Shown here one piece after another: positions 1-11,400 of a stretch of 64,000 nucleotides of DNA. Position 1 is the stretch's first letter, and each line of letters opens with the position of its first letter. The position numbers were made by a program, and so were the translations under genes. The DNA lies in assembly GCA_033439265.1 (NCBI GenBank), contig JAVTVX010000005.1:7388001-7452000 (forward strand), given 5' to 3'. The notes beneath the pieces were generated by a model. The model was not told the DNA's origin. It saw only the letters and a program-made list of their open reading frames with translations, and ran no database searches. Source of the DNA: Dillenia suffruticosa. Taxonomy: Eukaryota; Streptophyta; Magnoliopsida; Dilleniales; Dilleniaceae.

Positions 1-1301
1 GAAATGATTTATCTCATTAGAGACACAACGATCCATCCACTTACCTATTGGAAGAGTAATCACTCCCAAATTTTCCAACAAAATGAAAATTATCCCTCTT
101 TCAGTTCCTTCAATGCCTTAACCAAATTTACTGGTCATAATTTAATCATTAAATTATATGCCAACACTAGAGAAATCAATTTATCCTAAATATTTTTACA
201 ATTCTAGTTTTCCAATACCTTTTTTAATCTGCGTAGTTATGAAAAAATGGTTATAACGTTCACTACACACATCCAAATCATATGCTTCTTATCTCGAATT
301 AAAGATAAGACACAGATCTAAAACTTTTATATAGTATTTAGCCTAATTCAATTCAGAAGGTATCTCAAAATTGAAGGGAAACAAACAACCGAAACAAGGT
401 AGAACATAACATTTTTTGCAGTACAAAATTATTTGAAAAATCACAAAAAATCCAATTCTTATCCAAATATTTCGAATCATATGTCATTTTCAAGGTATGA
501 GAGTCTAGTTCATGTACAAAAAATCTAACTTGATTTGCTTTTATGCAAAGAAAGTTATGATAGAAAGAGTTCAATATACTCAAACTGTCTATTATGCAAA
601 GTGAACGATTTTCAGCCCATACACCATATCAATCCTCTTGTTAAGTCATGACATGAGTTTAATTAAAAGAAATCTACTATATCAGCATCCAAATAAATCA
701 CCAATTCAATGTTAATTCATGACGATTTCTTGAGTTCATGAGTTTTTCCCAACCTGCCACAAACCCTAATTCCTCTAATTTAAGAATATATGTTCTAATT
801 TCACCATTTACATGTCTTTTACATTTACATAAAGTTTTCATTCACAATTTTCCCCAATTTCCATCAATTACAAAACCTTCTCAGATTACAACAATTAACC
901 CCAATCCACCAGTGAAGAAATCAAACACAAGTATTAATAGCAAGAAATTATCTCAATTTTGGGGTTGAATTGACTTTTGAGGGTTGGGTTCCAAAAACCT
1001 TAGCTTTTCCTTCGTAGAACAAACCCTAATTTTCTTTTAAATCTTCCCTCGCTTGAATTTGATTGGGGTTTTGAACACTTGAGGGAGTGATTTTATTGGA
1101 GGAAAATTGATTTTTAAGAGAGAAATCAAAAGGGTAATTAGGAAAAGAAAACGTAGAGGGAGAGAGATGAGAGAGAGACGAGAGAGAGAGAGATGAAAGA
1201 CAGACGAGGGAAAGCTAAGAGAGGGAGAGTGTTGTTTGGGAAAAGTAAAATATTGACTTTTCTTTATTTCATTTTCCTTTTTTTTCTTTCTCGGTGTTAC
1301 A
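1..1301 (-). mobile_element. 3' LTR (part) of decayed Ty3/gypsy chromovirus
   Basis: Read on the minus strand, the sequence at 1301 starts TGTAACACCGAG, the usual start of chromovirus LTRs, directly after a purine run (AGGGGGTTAAG) that fits a polypurine tract. The minus strand then runs through a CT-rich leader-like stretch (about 1140-1210) and typical LTR text. The far end of the LTR was not found and may lie left of the window. No host gene is visible in 1-1000, and the short ORFs there have no recognisable domain. That this is LTR rather than host DNA is inferred from its position and first bases. Confidence 0.6.
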
Positions 1302-2626
1302 ACACTTAACCCCCTAAAAAAAATTTCGTTCTCGAAATTTAAAAGAAAATTATACATTAAAAAGTTGGGGGTGTTGTTTTCGTATCGATTCTTCCATCTC
1401 TTAAGTTTCCTCTTCCACATGGTTGCTTCTCCACAACATCTTGATCATGAGAATTTGTTTAGTTCTCAACTGTTTGAGTTGTCGATCAAGAATCTTCACC
1501 GGTTGTACCTTGAAACTCAAGTTTTAATTCAACTCTACCGGAGGAGCTTCTAACACATGTGAGGGATCTAGCGAGTATTTCATTAATATTGAAATATGAA
1601 AAATATCATGGATCTTTTGTAACTTCGGTGGTAATTCAAGCCGATAAACCAATTTTCTAATTCTTTCGAGAATTTTGAAGGGACTGATATAACGAGAATT
1701 TAATTTTTCCTATTTCTGAAATCAGATTATACCCTTCTAAGGAGATACTTTCAAAATATCATATCTCTAATTTCAAATTCCAATGGTATCTTTCACTTGT
1801 CGGCGTAGCTCTTTTATCGATTTTGAACTGTTTTCATTCTTTCTCGAATCATTCTTACATTTTCCTTAATGGCTTCAATCAACTCTACGTCTTCAATTTT
1901 CCTCTCACCAACCTCGTCCCAACATAACGGAATTTGGCATTTCCTTCCATAAAGAGTTTCGTAAGGTGGTATCCCAATACTAGTTTGTAGCTATTGTTAT
2001 ATACAAATTCAATCAATGAGAGATATCGATCTCAACTGCCTTAAAAATCCATAACACATGCCCTAAACATGTCTTACGCTCAGATTGTCCGTCAATCTAA
2101 GGGTGAAAAGTTGTGCTAAATTTTAACTTAGTCCCCAAAACTGCTTGCAACTTGGGCCAAAATCGAGAAGTGAACCAAAGATCACAGTCCGATACAATAA
2201 ATATCAGAATATCGTGAAACCTCACAATCTTGTTGATGTACAACTTGGCCAACCGCTCCAAAGGATAAGAGCTCTGAATCGGCAAGATATGAGCCGATTT
2301 GGTGAGACAATCCACAATTACCCAAATGACATCATGATAGCTCGGAGTACGTGGCAAACCCATCACGAAATCCATATTAATGTGTTTCCATTTCCATTCG
2401 TTTATTGGTAGTGGTTGGAGGACACAGCTGGTATCTGGTGTTTAGCTTTGACTTGGTGGCAAACTAGACATCTAGTTACAAACTTGGCTATCTCTCTTTT
2501 CAATTTGGACCACCAATATGACTTTTGATGGTTCGGTACATCTCGGCACTCCCCGGATGCATGGCATAGGCCGAGAATATGCTTTTTCAAGTATGGCCTT
2601 TCAAAGATCCTCACCCTTCGAGACAC
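1302..2626 (-). pseudogene. Ty3/gypsy integrase remnant (chromovirus)
   Basis: Broken integrase of the minus-strand chromovirus. The zinc-binding part is at 2402-2626 (CLVCHQVKAKHQ). The catalytic core is at 2097-2375 (MDFVMGLPRTPSYHDVIWVI, then IVSDCDLWFTSRFW, where families usually have SDRDPRFTSRFW). The C-terminal part at about 1500-1720 shows RYISPFKILERI and HDIFHISILMKYSLDPSHVL, a hallmark of Tekay/Reina-like chromoviruses. Frameshifts separate these blocks and the core is interrupted, so no functional enzyme is encoded. The order RT, RNase H, integrase is that of Ty3/gypsy. Confidence 0.88.
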
Positions 2627-3410
2627 AAATGCGTCTTCTATAAGTCATAAATCTATCATCCCAAATTTGAAACTCACCACTTTTCCCCTTATGGATCTTC
2701 TCAACTATACCATTTAATTCCTCATCGATCGCTTGAACCTCTCGAATATGATCCACAAAAGTGGACCTCACCATAAACTTGGCCAAGAGTGTACCATGAT
2801 CATCTTTAGCCAACTCGACTTCAAGTACTTGGAGTCCAACTAGATAAGAGAGGTAAGAGCTTCCTTGAAATTCCATACCAGAAGAAGAGGACTTCCGGCT
2901 CAAGGCGTCGGCAACCACATTAGCTTTCCCGTGATGGTAATCTATCACTAGATCATAATTCTTGATCAACTCTAGCCATTTCATTGCCTCAAATTGAGTT
3001 CCTTCTATGTGAGCAAGTATTTCAAACTTTTGTGATCAGTGAAGATCTTGCATGTGACTCCATATAAGTAATGCCGCCAAATCTTTAAGGCAAAGACAAT
3101 GGTAGCTAGCTCTAAGTCATAAGTATGATAGTTCATTTCATGCTTCTTTAGCTGGCTAGAGGCATAAGCAATCACCTTATTACCTTACATCAACATGCAC
3201 CCTAACTCTTGCTTGCTGGCATCATTATATACGATAAAATCACCGCCGCCACTAGTAGGAAGAGCAAGGATGGGAGCAGATGTCAACCTTTACTGAAACT
3301 CTTGGAAATTATCCTCACACTTTTCATCCCATTCAAATTTCACTCCCTTCCGAGTCAAATTGGATATTAGAGCTGCTATTTTTGAGAATCATTCTACAAA
3401 TTTTCGATAG
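2601..3410 (-). pseudogene. Ty3/gypsy RNase H remnant
   Basis: Minus-strand translation gives the RNase H domain that follows reverse transcriptase in Ty3/gypsy pol. A broken part around 3000-3180 reads like the [10 protein letters not shown] block, and 2601-2984 carries MKWLELIKNYDLVIDYHHGK followed by ANVVADALSRKS, the standard end of this domain. Several stops and frame changes lie between 3000 and 3410. It sits between the RT (3414-4246) and the integrase zinc region. Confidence 0.85.
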
Positions 3411-3413
3411 TAA

Positions 3414-4246
3414 TTAACCTGCTAATTCGATAAAATTTCTCACTTCAGTGACATTTTTGGGTTGCTTCCATTTCAGAATGGCATCTACTTTCTGGGGGTC
3501 TACAAAAATTCTATCCCTGGAAACCACGTAGCCCAAAAAGCCAATCTCTTTTAGCCAAAACTCACATTTGGGAAACTTGGCATACAACTCATTGTCTCTA
3601 AGAATTTGCAACACGATCCGAAAATATTCAGAATGCTTTTCATCATTTTTGAAATACACCAAGTTGTCATCGATGAAAACTATGATAAAGTTGTCAAAGT
3701 AAGCATGAAATATTCGGTTCATGGGGTCCATGAAAGCTGCAGGAGTATTCGTCAGTCCGAACGGTATCACAAAAAACTCATAGTGCCTATATCGCGTTCT
3801 ATCATCATCTTTAATTTTCAATTGATGGTAACGCAATTTCAATCTATCTTTGAAAACACACTAGCCTCTTGAATTTGATCGAAAATATCATCAATACTCG
3901 GGAGAGGATACTTGTTCTTGATCGTTGTCTTATTAAGCTGCCAGTAGTCAATGCATAAGTAGAGGGTTCCATCATTTTTCTTCACAAATAGAACTGAAGC
4001 ATCCCAAGGTGAGGTACTCGGTCTAATGAACCCCTCGTCTAACAACTCTTGGAGCTGAATTTTCAACTCCTTCAATTCTGCGAGTCTTATTCGATATGGA
4101 GGGATTGAAATCGGTGCGGTGCCGGGAACCAAATCTATGATGAAGTCGAACTCTTGGACTGGTAGCAATCCCGACAACTCTTCTAGAAAAACATCCAAAA
4201 ACTCATTCACTATGAGAATATCATTCAAATTAGGACTCTCTGCCAT
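3414..4246 (-). pseudogene. Ty3/gypsy reverse transcriptase remnant
   Basis: Two overlapping minus-strand frames make one broken reverse transcriptase. 3839-4246 carries the N-terminal fingers ([40 protein letters not shown]). 3414-3842 carries the palm with [12 protein letters not shown], the gypsy version of the YxDD catalytic motif, and the [18 protein letters not shown] connection. The frame changes at about 3840, so it is inactive. No gag or protease lies upstream: homology stops at about 4250, where the foldback repeat begins, so the 5' half was lost or moved. Confidence 0.92.
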
Positions 4247-4774
4247 GGTATCAATAATGTGAGCTAAATTATATTATATATTATTGTAATTTTTATTTAT
4301 TATATATATATATTTTAATTATTATATTAATATTTTATTATATTATATTATCTTGAATTTAGCGACGGATCCATGGAATCCGTTGTTAAATTATATTAGA
4401 CATTATTGTAATCTTTACTCATTATATATATTCTTGAATTATTATATTAATATTTTATTTTATTTAATTATATTTAATTTAACGATGGATACGAGGAATC
4501 CATCGCTAATTTTTATTATAACTACTTATTTTTTTCATTTATTAAATATATTTTATTTAATTATTATATTAATATTTTATTTTATTTAATTATTTTAATT
4601 TAGCGACAAATCCGAGAAATCCGTCTCTAAATTATACATTATTATATTATTTATTATTATATATTTTTTATTTAATTATTATATTAATATTTTATTTTAT
4701 TTAATTATATTTAATTTAGTGACATATCCAAATTTGTCGCTAAATTAAATATTATTATATTTTTATTTAACATT

Positions 4775-5005
4775 GACCACACACAAGAGCATGCGCCCTG
4801 CTCCGTGACCCGCCCACGTGCCCATGCCTGCCCAATCACACAACTGACCCGCCCACGTGCCTATTTTGCCCCGCTTGCCCACCCGTGCGCTAACCTCCTT
4901 TATTCCGCGGAAAATGCCCCTCCAACACTTCCAATGGAACTCGAACCTGGGCATTACCAAAATGTAAGAGAAAACGCAACCACTAGACCACAAAGAGTTA
5001 CATAT
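4775..5005. other. GC-richer island inside the foldback element
   Basis: A block much richer in C and G than the AT-rich arms around it, with a direct repeat of GACCCGCCCACGTGCC (near 4807 and 4846). ORFs on both strands cross it but none has a known domain. It looks like captured foreign DNA at the loop of the inverted repeat, but its source is not recognised. Confidence 0.5.
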
Positions 5006-5314
5006 CTAATTCTTTTTTTTTTACTTGTCATCTTTCACTAACATTTTTTTAATAATAATAAATCAATATAATATAATATATTATTCTTAAAAAAAAGATA
5101 AAATAAAATAATATATTAATTAAAAAATATATTAATATTATTCTTTAAAAATAAATTATACTAACATTAATTAAAAATAAGAATAACATTAAAATATACA
5201 AACATTAAAATAAAAGTAAAATAAACCATACTAATTAAAAATAATAAATATGATAATTTTTTATAAAATATAAAAATAATAAAACTCTAAAATAAAATAA
5301 AATATTATTATAAT

Positions 5315-5830
5315 AATTAAATAATAAATTAATTTAGCGACGGATTTTTCTTTCTGTCACTAAATTTAGTGACGGAAATTTCAAATCCGTCGCTAAATTT
5401 AAATAAAACAAAACAAAATAAAATAAAATATTAATATAATAATTAAATAATAAATTAATTTAACGACAAATTTTTTATTTCCGTCGCTAAATTGTAAATA
5501 TAATAAAATAAAATAAAATATTAATATAATAATTAAATAATAAATTAATTTAGTGACGGATTGGATATTTCCGTCGCTAAATTTAGCGACGCAAAACCCA
5601 AATCCATTGTTAAATTTAAAATATAATTAAATAAAAAAGAATATTAATATAATAATTAAATAATAAATTAATTTAGTGACGAATTTTTGATTTTCGTCAC
5701 TAAATTTAGCGACTTAATTATCAAATCCGTCGCTGAATTTAAATATAATGAAATAAAATAAAATAAAATATTAATATAATAATTAAATATTAAATTAATT
5801 TAGCGACGAATTAGAGATTTTTGTCCATAA
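5315..5830. repeat. Tandem palindromic repeats, five units of about 90-127 bp
   Basis: Each unit starts with AATTAAATAATAAATTAATT and continues into one or two copies of a GCGACGGA / TCCGTCGC pair that can fold back. Unit starts are 5315, 5441, 5531, 5654 and 5781, giving spacings of 126, 90, 123 and 127 bp. This is the right arm of the foldback element. Confidence 0.8.
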
Positions 5831-5845
5831 ATAGTGATGATGAAT

Positions 5846-6139
5846 GAAGTTAAACAACTGAAATTTAAAAAATATTTGTACTATATGAGAGAAGCGAACG
5901 TAGGTAGGAGATGAAAAATATGAAGGGTGAACTTGACAGTCTCGACTAATTAAAAATTATTTATTGCAAATTGATTAAATTATTTATTATTAAAAATTAT
6001 CAATTTGATAAAAATTGTAATATTTACTATATATTCAATTCGATTCCATTATTCAAAATATATTAAAAAGAGAGATACTATTAAAAATAGAAAAAATTCA
6101 GTTACAAATTAGTGCTGAATTTTAAAATACCAATATTAA
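5846..6139. other. Unassigned AT-rich spacer
   Basis: AT-rich sequence between the foldback arm and the CACTA-type subterminal repeats. No ORF, RNA or repeat family was recognised. Confidence 0.4.
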
Positions 6140-6687
6140 ATTAACCACGAATTTAGTTATGAATAGTTATTTTAAGTAATTAGCAATGAATTTTGTTTTG
6201 AATTTCTTTTTTTTGTGGCTAATTAGGGCGAATTTAACCACAAATTTTTCAGTTCGTTGCTAAATTTTGTGACAAATATTTTTTTTGTAAATAATTAGCG
6301 ACGAAAAATTTTTATAGCTAATTGGCAACGAAATTTGTCACGAAAATTTCTTCATGGCAAAATTTAGCGACGAATAACAGTATTCGTAGCAAAATATAGC
6401 CACGAAATTATTATTCATCGCTAATTAGCGACGAATTTTGTAACGAAAGATTTTTCGTCGCCAATTAATGACGAATTTAGTTACGAAAAATTTTTCGTCA
6501 CCAATTAGCGACGACTTTAGCTACAAATAGTGTATTCGTTGCTAATTTAATCATGAATAGGTTTTTGTCGCAAATTTTGTTGCAAAATAGCGATGAAAAA
6601 ATTTTTCGTCGCTAAATCTATCGCAAAATAGTGACGAATTTCTTCTATCGCTAAAATCCATCGCTAAAACTATATTTTTTTATAGTG
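6140..6687. mobile_element. CACTA-type transposon terminus with subterminal repeats
   Basis: The right edge, read on the minus strand, is CACTATAAAAAAATATAG, a CACTA-type terminal inverted repeat. Inward from it are about a dozen degenerate copies of TTAGCGACGAAT and its complement ATTCGTCGCTAA, the usual array of transposase binding sites near CACTA ends. The other terminus was not found, so the element is partial or rearranged; it may have been continuous with the foldback at 4256-5845. Its right edge abuts a copia LTR that lacks its first part, which indicates insertion into that LTR. Confidence 0.65.
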
Positions 6688-6996
6688 GGTTACAGAATCG
6701 AATCACCATCACTATTCCACGATATATCAACCCGAAGTTTGGTAAATCCAATGACGGGAGAAATTTTCCAATGCAAAAATTTCTCAAACCCCAATATTTA
6801 TTTTCACTTTTGACGATCTCTCACTCACTCTCGTAGCAATGTATTCATCATTGTTACATTTCCAAATACAAAATTAAGGAGGGAACCCCGAGAGAGAGAG
6901 ACACTTTTCTTGAAAGTTATGTGTGTAGTTTTTGCATGGGAGGTTATTAGTAAATGCAACCTCCCTTGACACATGCCCACGTGGGCAAAACTAACA
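6688..6996 (-). mobile_element. Truncated 3' LTR of decayed Ty1/copia element
   Basis: This block repeats 12757-13085 closely: both contain AATTTTCCAATGCAAAAATT and both end GCCCACGTGGGCAAAACTAACA. The right copy is a full LTR of 468 bp, while this one lacks about the first 140 bp because the CACTA-type end abuts it at 6687. Next to it, at 6997-7010, the minus strand reads a purine stretch (AAGTGAGAGA) as expected of a polypurine tract. Confidence 0.8.
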
Positions 6997-7590
6997 TCTC
7001 TCACTTGCACACGAAGACATTTTATGCAAAGCTGGAGGTAGTTATTCGTGTGTGAGAGTCGACCACACCTATCTCACATATCTTTTATTATAATAGATCA
7101 CAAAATATATGAGAATAATAAGTGCAAGAAATGAAATTGTGACTTAATAATGCATGCATGTCATATATTTCAATAAGTATCAAAATTAGTATACAGTGAA
7201 AAATGTCAAATTATATATAAACCCAATAATTCCATATGTCTCACAAAGGAATCTTTCACAAAAGGTTTGGTGAAGGAATCAACAACCAAACTGTATAAAA
7301 TATACTTAAACATTACTATACATTTCTTGGTGATATCTTTTACAAAATGGTATTTAGTATCAATGTGTTTGGTCTTTCTGTGATACTTGGGGTTTCAGTT
7401 GTAGGCAATATCGGTTTGATTATCATTATAAATCATCACTGTCCTCCATTTTTATTCACAACTCCTAAGTCATTCAGAAATCTCCAAAACCAAAACACTC
7501 CATTGAACTGCCATTGAGCATACCACAAACTTAGTCTCTATCGTAGATAAAGATACACAAATTTGCTTTTTGTTTCTCTAAAATATGGTA

Positions 7591-7779
7591 TCATTTATTG
7601 AGCCGGATAGCAAAAACTAATGTTGATTTGCGTCTATCCAGATCACCACCCCAATCAACGTCTGAATATCCAACGAAACGCAAATCACCTCCTCTGTAAC
7701 ATAATGAGAGGTCCGTAATTCTCTTGATATATTTCAGAATTCTTTTTACTGCTCTCCAGTGATTTCTTCCAGGATTCAA
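7591..7779 (-). pseudogene. Ty1/copia RNase H remnant
   Basis: The translation contains NHWRAVKRILKYIKRITDLS and FVGYSDVDWGGDLDRRKST, matching the copia RNase H start (WxAVKRILRYLKG ... GYSDADWGGDLD). The D-x-D catalytic segment is still readable. Downstream codons are lost to stops. Confidence 0.85.
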
Positions 7780-7789
7780 TTAATACCTA

Positions 7790-8690
7790 CTCACTAGATT
7801 GACTGCAAAACAAATGTTTGATCGTATATGCCTCATCGCATATACTAGACTACATATTGTACTGGCATAAAGAATTCTACTTATCTCCCTTACTTCTTCC
7901 TGAATTTTAGGACGTATGTCAAGACTCAAATCTTCACTTTTAGCGATAAGAGTATCAATGAGTTGTAATCGCTCATCTCGAAATACTTAAGAATCTTCCT
8001 GATGTAGAACTCTTGTTAAAGAGTCAACATCATTCTCAAGCGGTCCCTCTAGATCCTTACTCCGAGAATGAACTAAATCTCACCCATGTCCATCATATCA
8101 AAACTCGACAATAACCATGTTTTAATGGTTATGTAATATTCTTTGTTGTTCTCGGCCAGCAAAATGTCACCCACATATAAGAACATGATCACAAATGAGT
8201 TATTGGAACATATCAGATAAATACAATGATTCTACTCGATCATTATAAAACCATAAGATATCACTTTCTCGTGAAATCTTAGATACGACCATGTGGATGG
8301 CTATTTTAGGTCGTATATCAATATCTGAAATCGACAGACCTTATTCTCATGATCAATTAGAACGAACCCAAAGGACTGCTCCATATAAATTTACTCATCC
8401 AAAACTTCTATTTACAGAAGACGATTTTTACGTCCATCTAGTATAACTTCATATCTATGTTTGCAACAATCGCTAAAAGTAAATAGATCGAGATAAATTG
8501 GACTACGATTTCTCGGTAGTCCAACCCCTTAGTCTGATTGTAACCCTTCGTTACTAGACAAGCTATATATACCTCTCTATCAATCCGTCGACCTTTCTTT
8601 TTGACCTTGATAACCTTTTTGTTCGCAATGGTCTTTCTGCCCATAGGTAAATCAACTAGGTCCCAGACCCTATTGATTTTCATCGACCCC
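7790..8690 (-). pseudogene. Ty1/copia reverse transcriptase remnant
   Basis: The best block is 8438-8683, with VWDLVDLPMGRKTIANK and CLVTKGYNQTKGLDYREI, the copia RT start (KARLVAKGYTQ...GVDYEETF in intact relatives). The rest down to about 7800 is broken by several stops and no clean YVDD frame survives. Confidence 0.8.
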
Positions 8691-9389
8691 CTTCTCTTTA
8701 TTTATGGCCTTCCATAAATAGTTCTTCGTAGAAACCCATGAGAGCCTCTAAAACTGCTTTAAATTTCTCATCGTCCTCAAGAGTCACAATGATAGTCTTA
8801 CTCTTAGTCGTGAAGCAACGTTTAAGTACGCTTCTTAAATACTTTACGAGGAGAGAGAGTCTCTTCACCTCTAAATGGATCATTCTCATTAGGACCAAAA
8901 TCTATAATAGCTTCTTGTATCCTACCATTGAACTCACCTGGATTACTAGATTCATCCATCTCATAGAAGATAAAGTCTCGATAGATTTCACCTCTTGATA
9001 GATCGCTCTCACTGGGACGAAAATCTTTAATCGGTCCTTGAGTCACTAGACTCATCCATGTTATAGAAAGTAAAATTTTGATTGATTTCACATTTCGATG
9101 GATTGCTCCCATTGTGACAAAGATTCTTAATCAGTTCTTCGATCCTATCACTAGACTCAGCTGAGCTACTAACCTCATCCATCGAATCAAAGTTAGAGTC
9201 TTAATTGACTTCTCTTGGGGAAATCATCTTTAAGAAATGTGGTATCACGAGACTTAATCTCAGTAACAGTGCCGTCTGTATGCTCACCTAAGAACACATG
9301 CCCCATGGAATGTTTTAAGTATCTTATTAAAGATACATTTCTTTTCTCGCGGGTTTAATTTATCATGTGAATGTGATAAATTGTGATCA

Positions 9390-10010
9390 TACATGGCAAA
9401 CCCCATGACCTCAAGTGACTAAGGTCAGGCTATCTTCCTGTCCAAAACTCAAATGGCATACTAACTACGAATTTTAATGAGATATAATTGAGAACGTAGG
9501 TTGCAGTCAATAAATGTCTCTACAATAGGAGATAAGCAAATCGGTCTGCGTTATCATTGAGCTCACTATATCCAAAAAAGTCGTATTCCTCTTCTCTGCT
9601 ACTCCATTCATTTGAAAAGTAGTAGAAATAGTCAGTTGTTTTGTAATACCCTTATTGAAACAAAGCTCTTTGGGTAGTTTTGATAAATACTCCGCCTTTA
9701 TCGGTTTTGAGAATCTTCACTCTAAACTCTAACTGATTTTCAATCTCTCTAATAAATCTCCTGAACTATTCAAATATTTCAGATTTGTGGGAGATCAGAT
9801 AAACATAACAAATACGCGTGTAATCATCTGCAAACATAATAAACTATACATCTCCATTTCGGGCTCTCATGCTCATAGGGCCACAGATATAGAAGTGGAC
9901 CAATTGCAATGAAGTCCTAGTTTTCATTGCGTTGTCAAATGGTTTTCTTGTATCTTTGCTAGTTAGGTAAAATTCACATACCGATAACTCGAACCTAGTT
10001 AACGAGTTTA
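9390..10010 (-). pseudogene. Ty1/copia integrase remnant
   Basis: The minus strand around 9590-9640 reads QMNGVAEKRNTTF, the conserved glutamate block of copia integrases (QQNGVAERRNRTL). Surrounding sequence keeps the general order of the core domain but is full of stops and small indels. Confidence 0.72.
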
Positions 10011-10499
10011 ACAGACCACTCTCACTAACCAGTTCATCATCTCTTACCTTATGTGTCTAAGTCTAGTGTGCCACTGATTTACTTCTCAATCAGCGCAATC
10101 AGATGTAGAGGTAATTCTAGAATAACAAGAAATATCATTAAAAAAGAATAATATTCAACGCATACAGTTAATAATGGATAGAACCAGAACAATCAATAGC
10201 ATTGTCGTAATTAATAAAAACATTATAGTTTCCAAAACAAAAGCAAAGCATCTCATCAACAATTCAAACAAAGTACTGAAATTAAGTTCCGTCAAATATC
10301 TTGAGTGTAAAGAATGTCATTTAAATATAGAGTCTGTCCACATTGTAACTTAAACTTGCAAGTATCAAACCCTCTGCTGGCGATGACAAATACTCTATTC
10401 CTTACTTGAATTCTCCTAGCTTAAGAACTCACTGGACGAAACTCTATTTACGCGCTTCTATCACAAGTTATGTAGTCGGTGGTTCCTGAGTTTACAATC

Positions 10500-11400
10500 T
10501 ACAAATGAGAGGAATCAGTGAATGACGCGATAAATGAGTCAAAACTCAAACCACGTAAAGAAGAAAGATATTTCTTCTACTCGTCACACTTATGAGTGAA
10601 ATGACCAAATCTATCTTAGACATAACACTTCGTATCGGTTTTATCAAATTTTTTCTTCCTGCGTTTTTGTACTTTGCTATTAGATTTCTCGGATGGTTTC
10701 ATCTTGCCTGGATCTCAGGTTATTTTCTCATGCCTACGTCTTTTGTTCGGTGTCACGGGAGCTCTTACTTGACTCATCTGCATAAGTATGACCCGAGTAT
10801 GATCTACTCGCCTTCAGGCGCTCCTTCTCGAGGTCATTGTGCCTATTTACGTTTGCGAAATTACGAATACTCTCGTCGAACATGACATAGATTTTCATGA
10901 TCTCCCATGAATCAGGTAAAAGATTGTATCATGCACAATACCTGTAACTCATCTGAAATTGACTCACCCGCATCCCTCATCTCGGTGATCATACCCAACA
11001 TTAACATTAACATTGTATGATCAACCCTTTATTATAAGTTATAAACTTATAAATCAGCATCCTCACCTCAGGATCTGACAGAGCACCATAATGCTCTTTT
11101 AGAGTGAGTCTGACCGATTTAACCATAGGATATTACTCATTCATCGGGATTAAGTCATCGTGCTTTCCATCGATAAGAGTTGCCCTAATTTGGCTATCCT
11201 TTTTCTTTAATGGACAATAGGCATCGTCATTCCGTCTATACTGAGGTATGGTACCCTCCCTGGGCCCACCATCTTATATCTCAGAATCTCAAACAGATCT
11301 TATTACTCGAGAATAAACTGAATCTTCTAGTGAAAAATTCATAATTATCGCCATTTAATTCATTCTACTTACAAAAATCTATTACGATAATATTCTAAGT
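10500..11400 (-). pseudogene. Ty1/copia gag remnant
   Basis: Around 10570-10625 the minus strand reads KCYV-stop-DRFGHFTHKCDE, a CCHC zinc knuckle in which the second cysteine codon has become a stop. Upstream sequence to about 11400 fits the capsid region by position only. Confidence 0.6.

Larger units (their letters stand above)
4256..5845. mobile_element. AT-rich foldback (large inverted-repeat) element
   Basis: The left arm (4256-4745) and right arm (5301-5845) are reverse complements in style and in detail. The left arm repeats ATTATATTAATATTTTATTT with spacing near 120 bp (4321, 4441, 4563, 4678). The right arm repeats its complement with unit starts at 5315, 5441, 5531, 5654 and 5781. 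Most units carry a short palindrome of the form TTTAGCGACGGA...TCCGTCGCTAAAT. The centre (4746-5300) includes a GC-richer island at 4775-5000. No transposase is visible. Such structures fit foldback or non-autonomous CACTA-derived elements; the class is inferred. Confidence 0.7.

Noticed and set aside
4925-4960. GAACTCGAACCTGGGCA, resembling the T-loop end of a tRNA
   Set aside because: No acceptor, D-arm or anticodon arm can be paired around it; such strings are common in plant repeats.
5315-5830. Regularly spaced repeats that could suggest a CRISPR-like array
   Set aside because: Unit lengths vary (90-127 bp), spacers are themselves repetitive and palindromic, and the DNA is a plant nuclear transposon arm.
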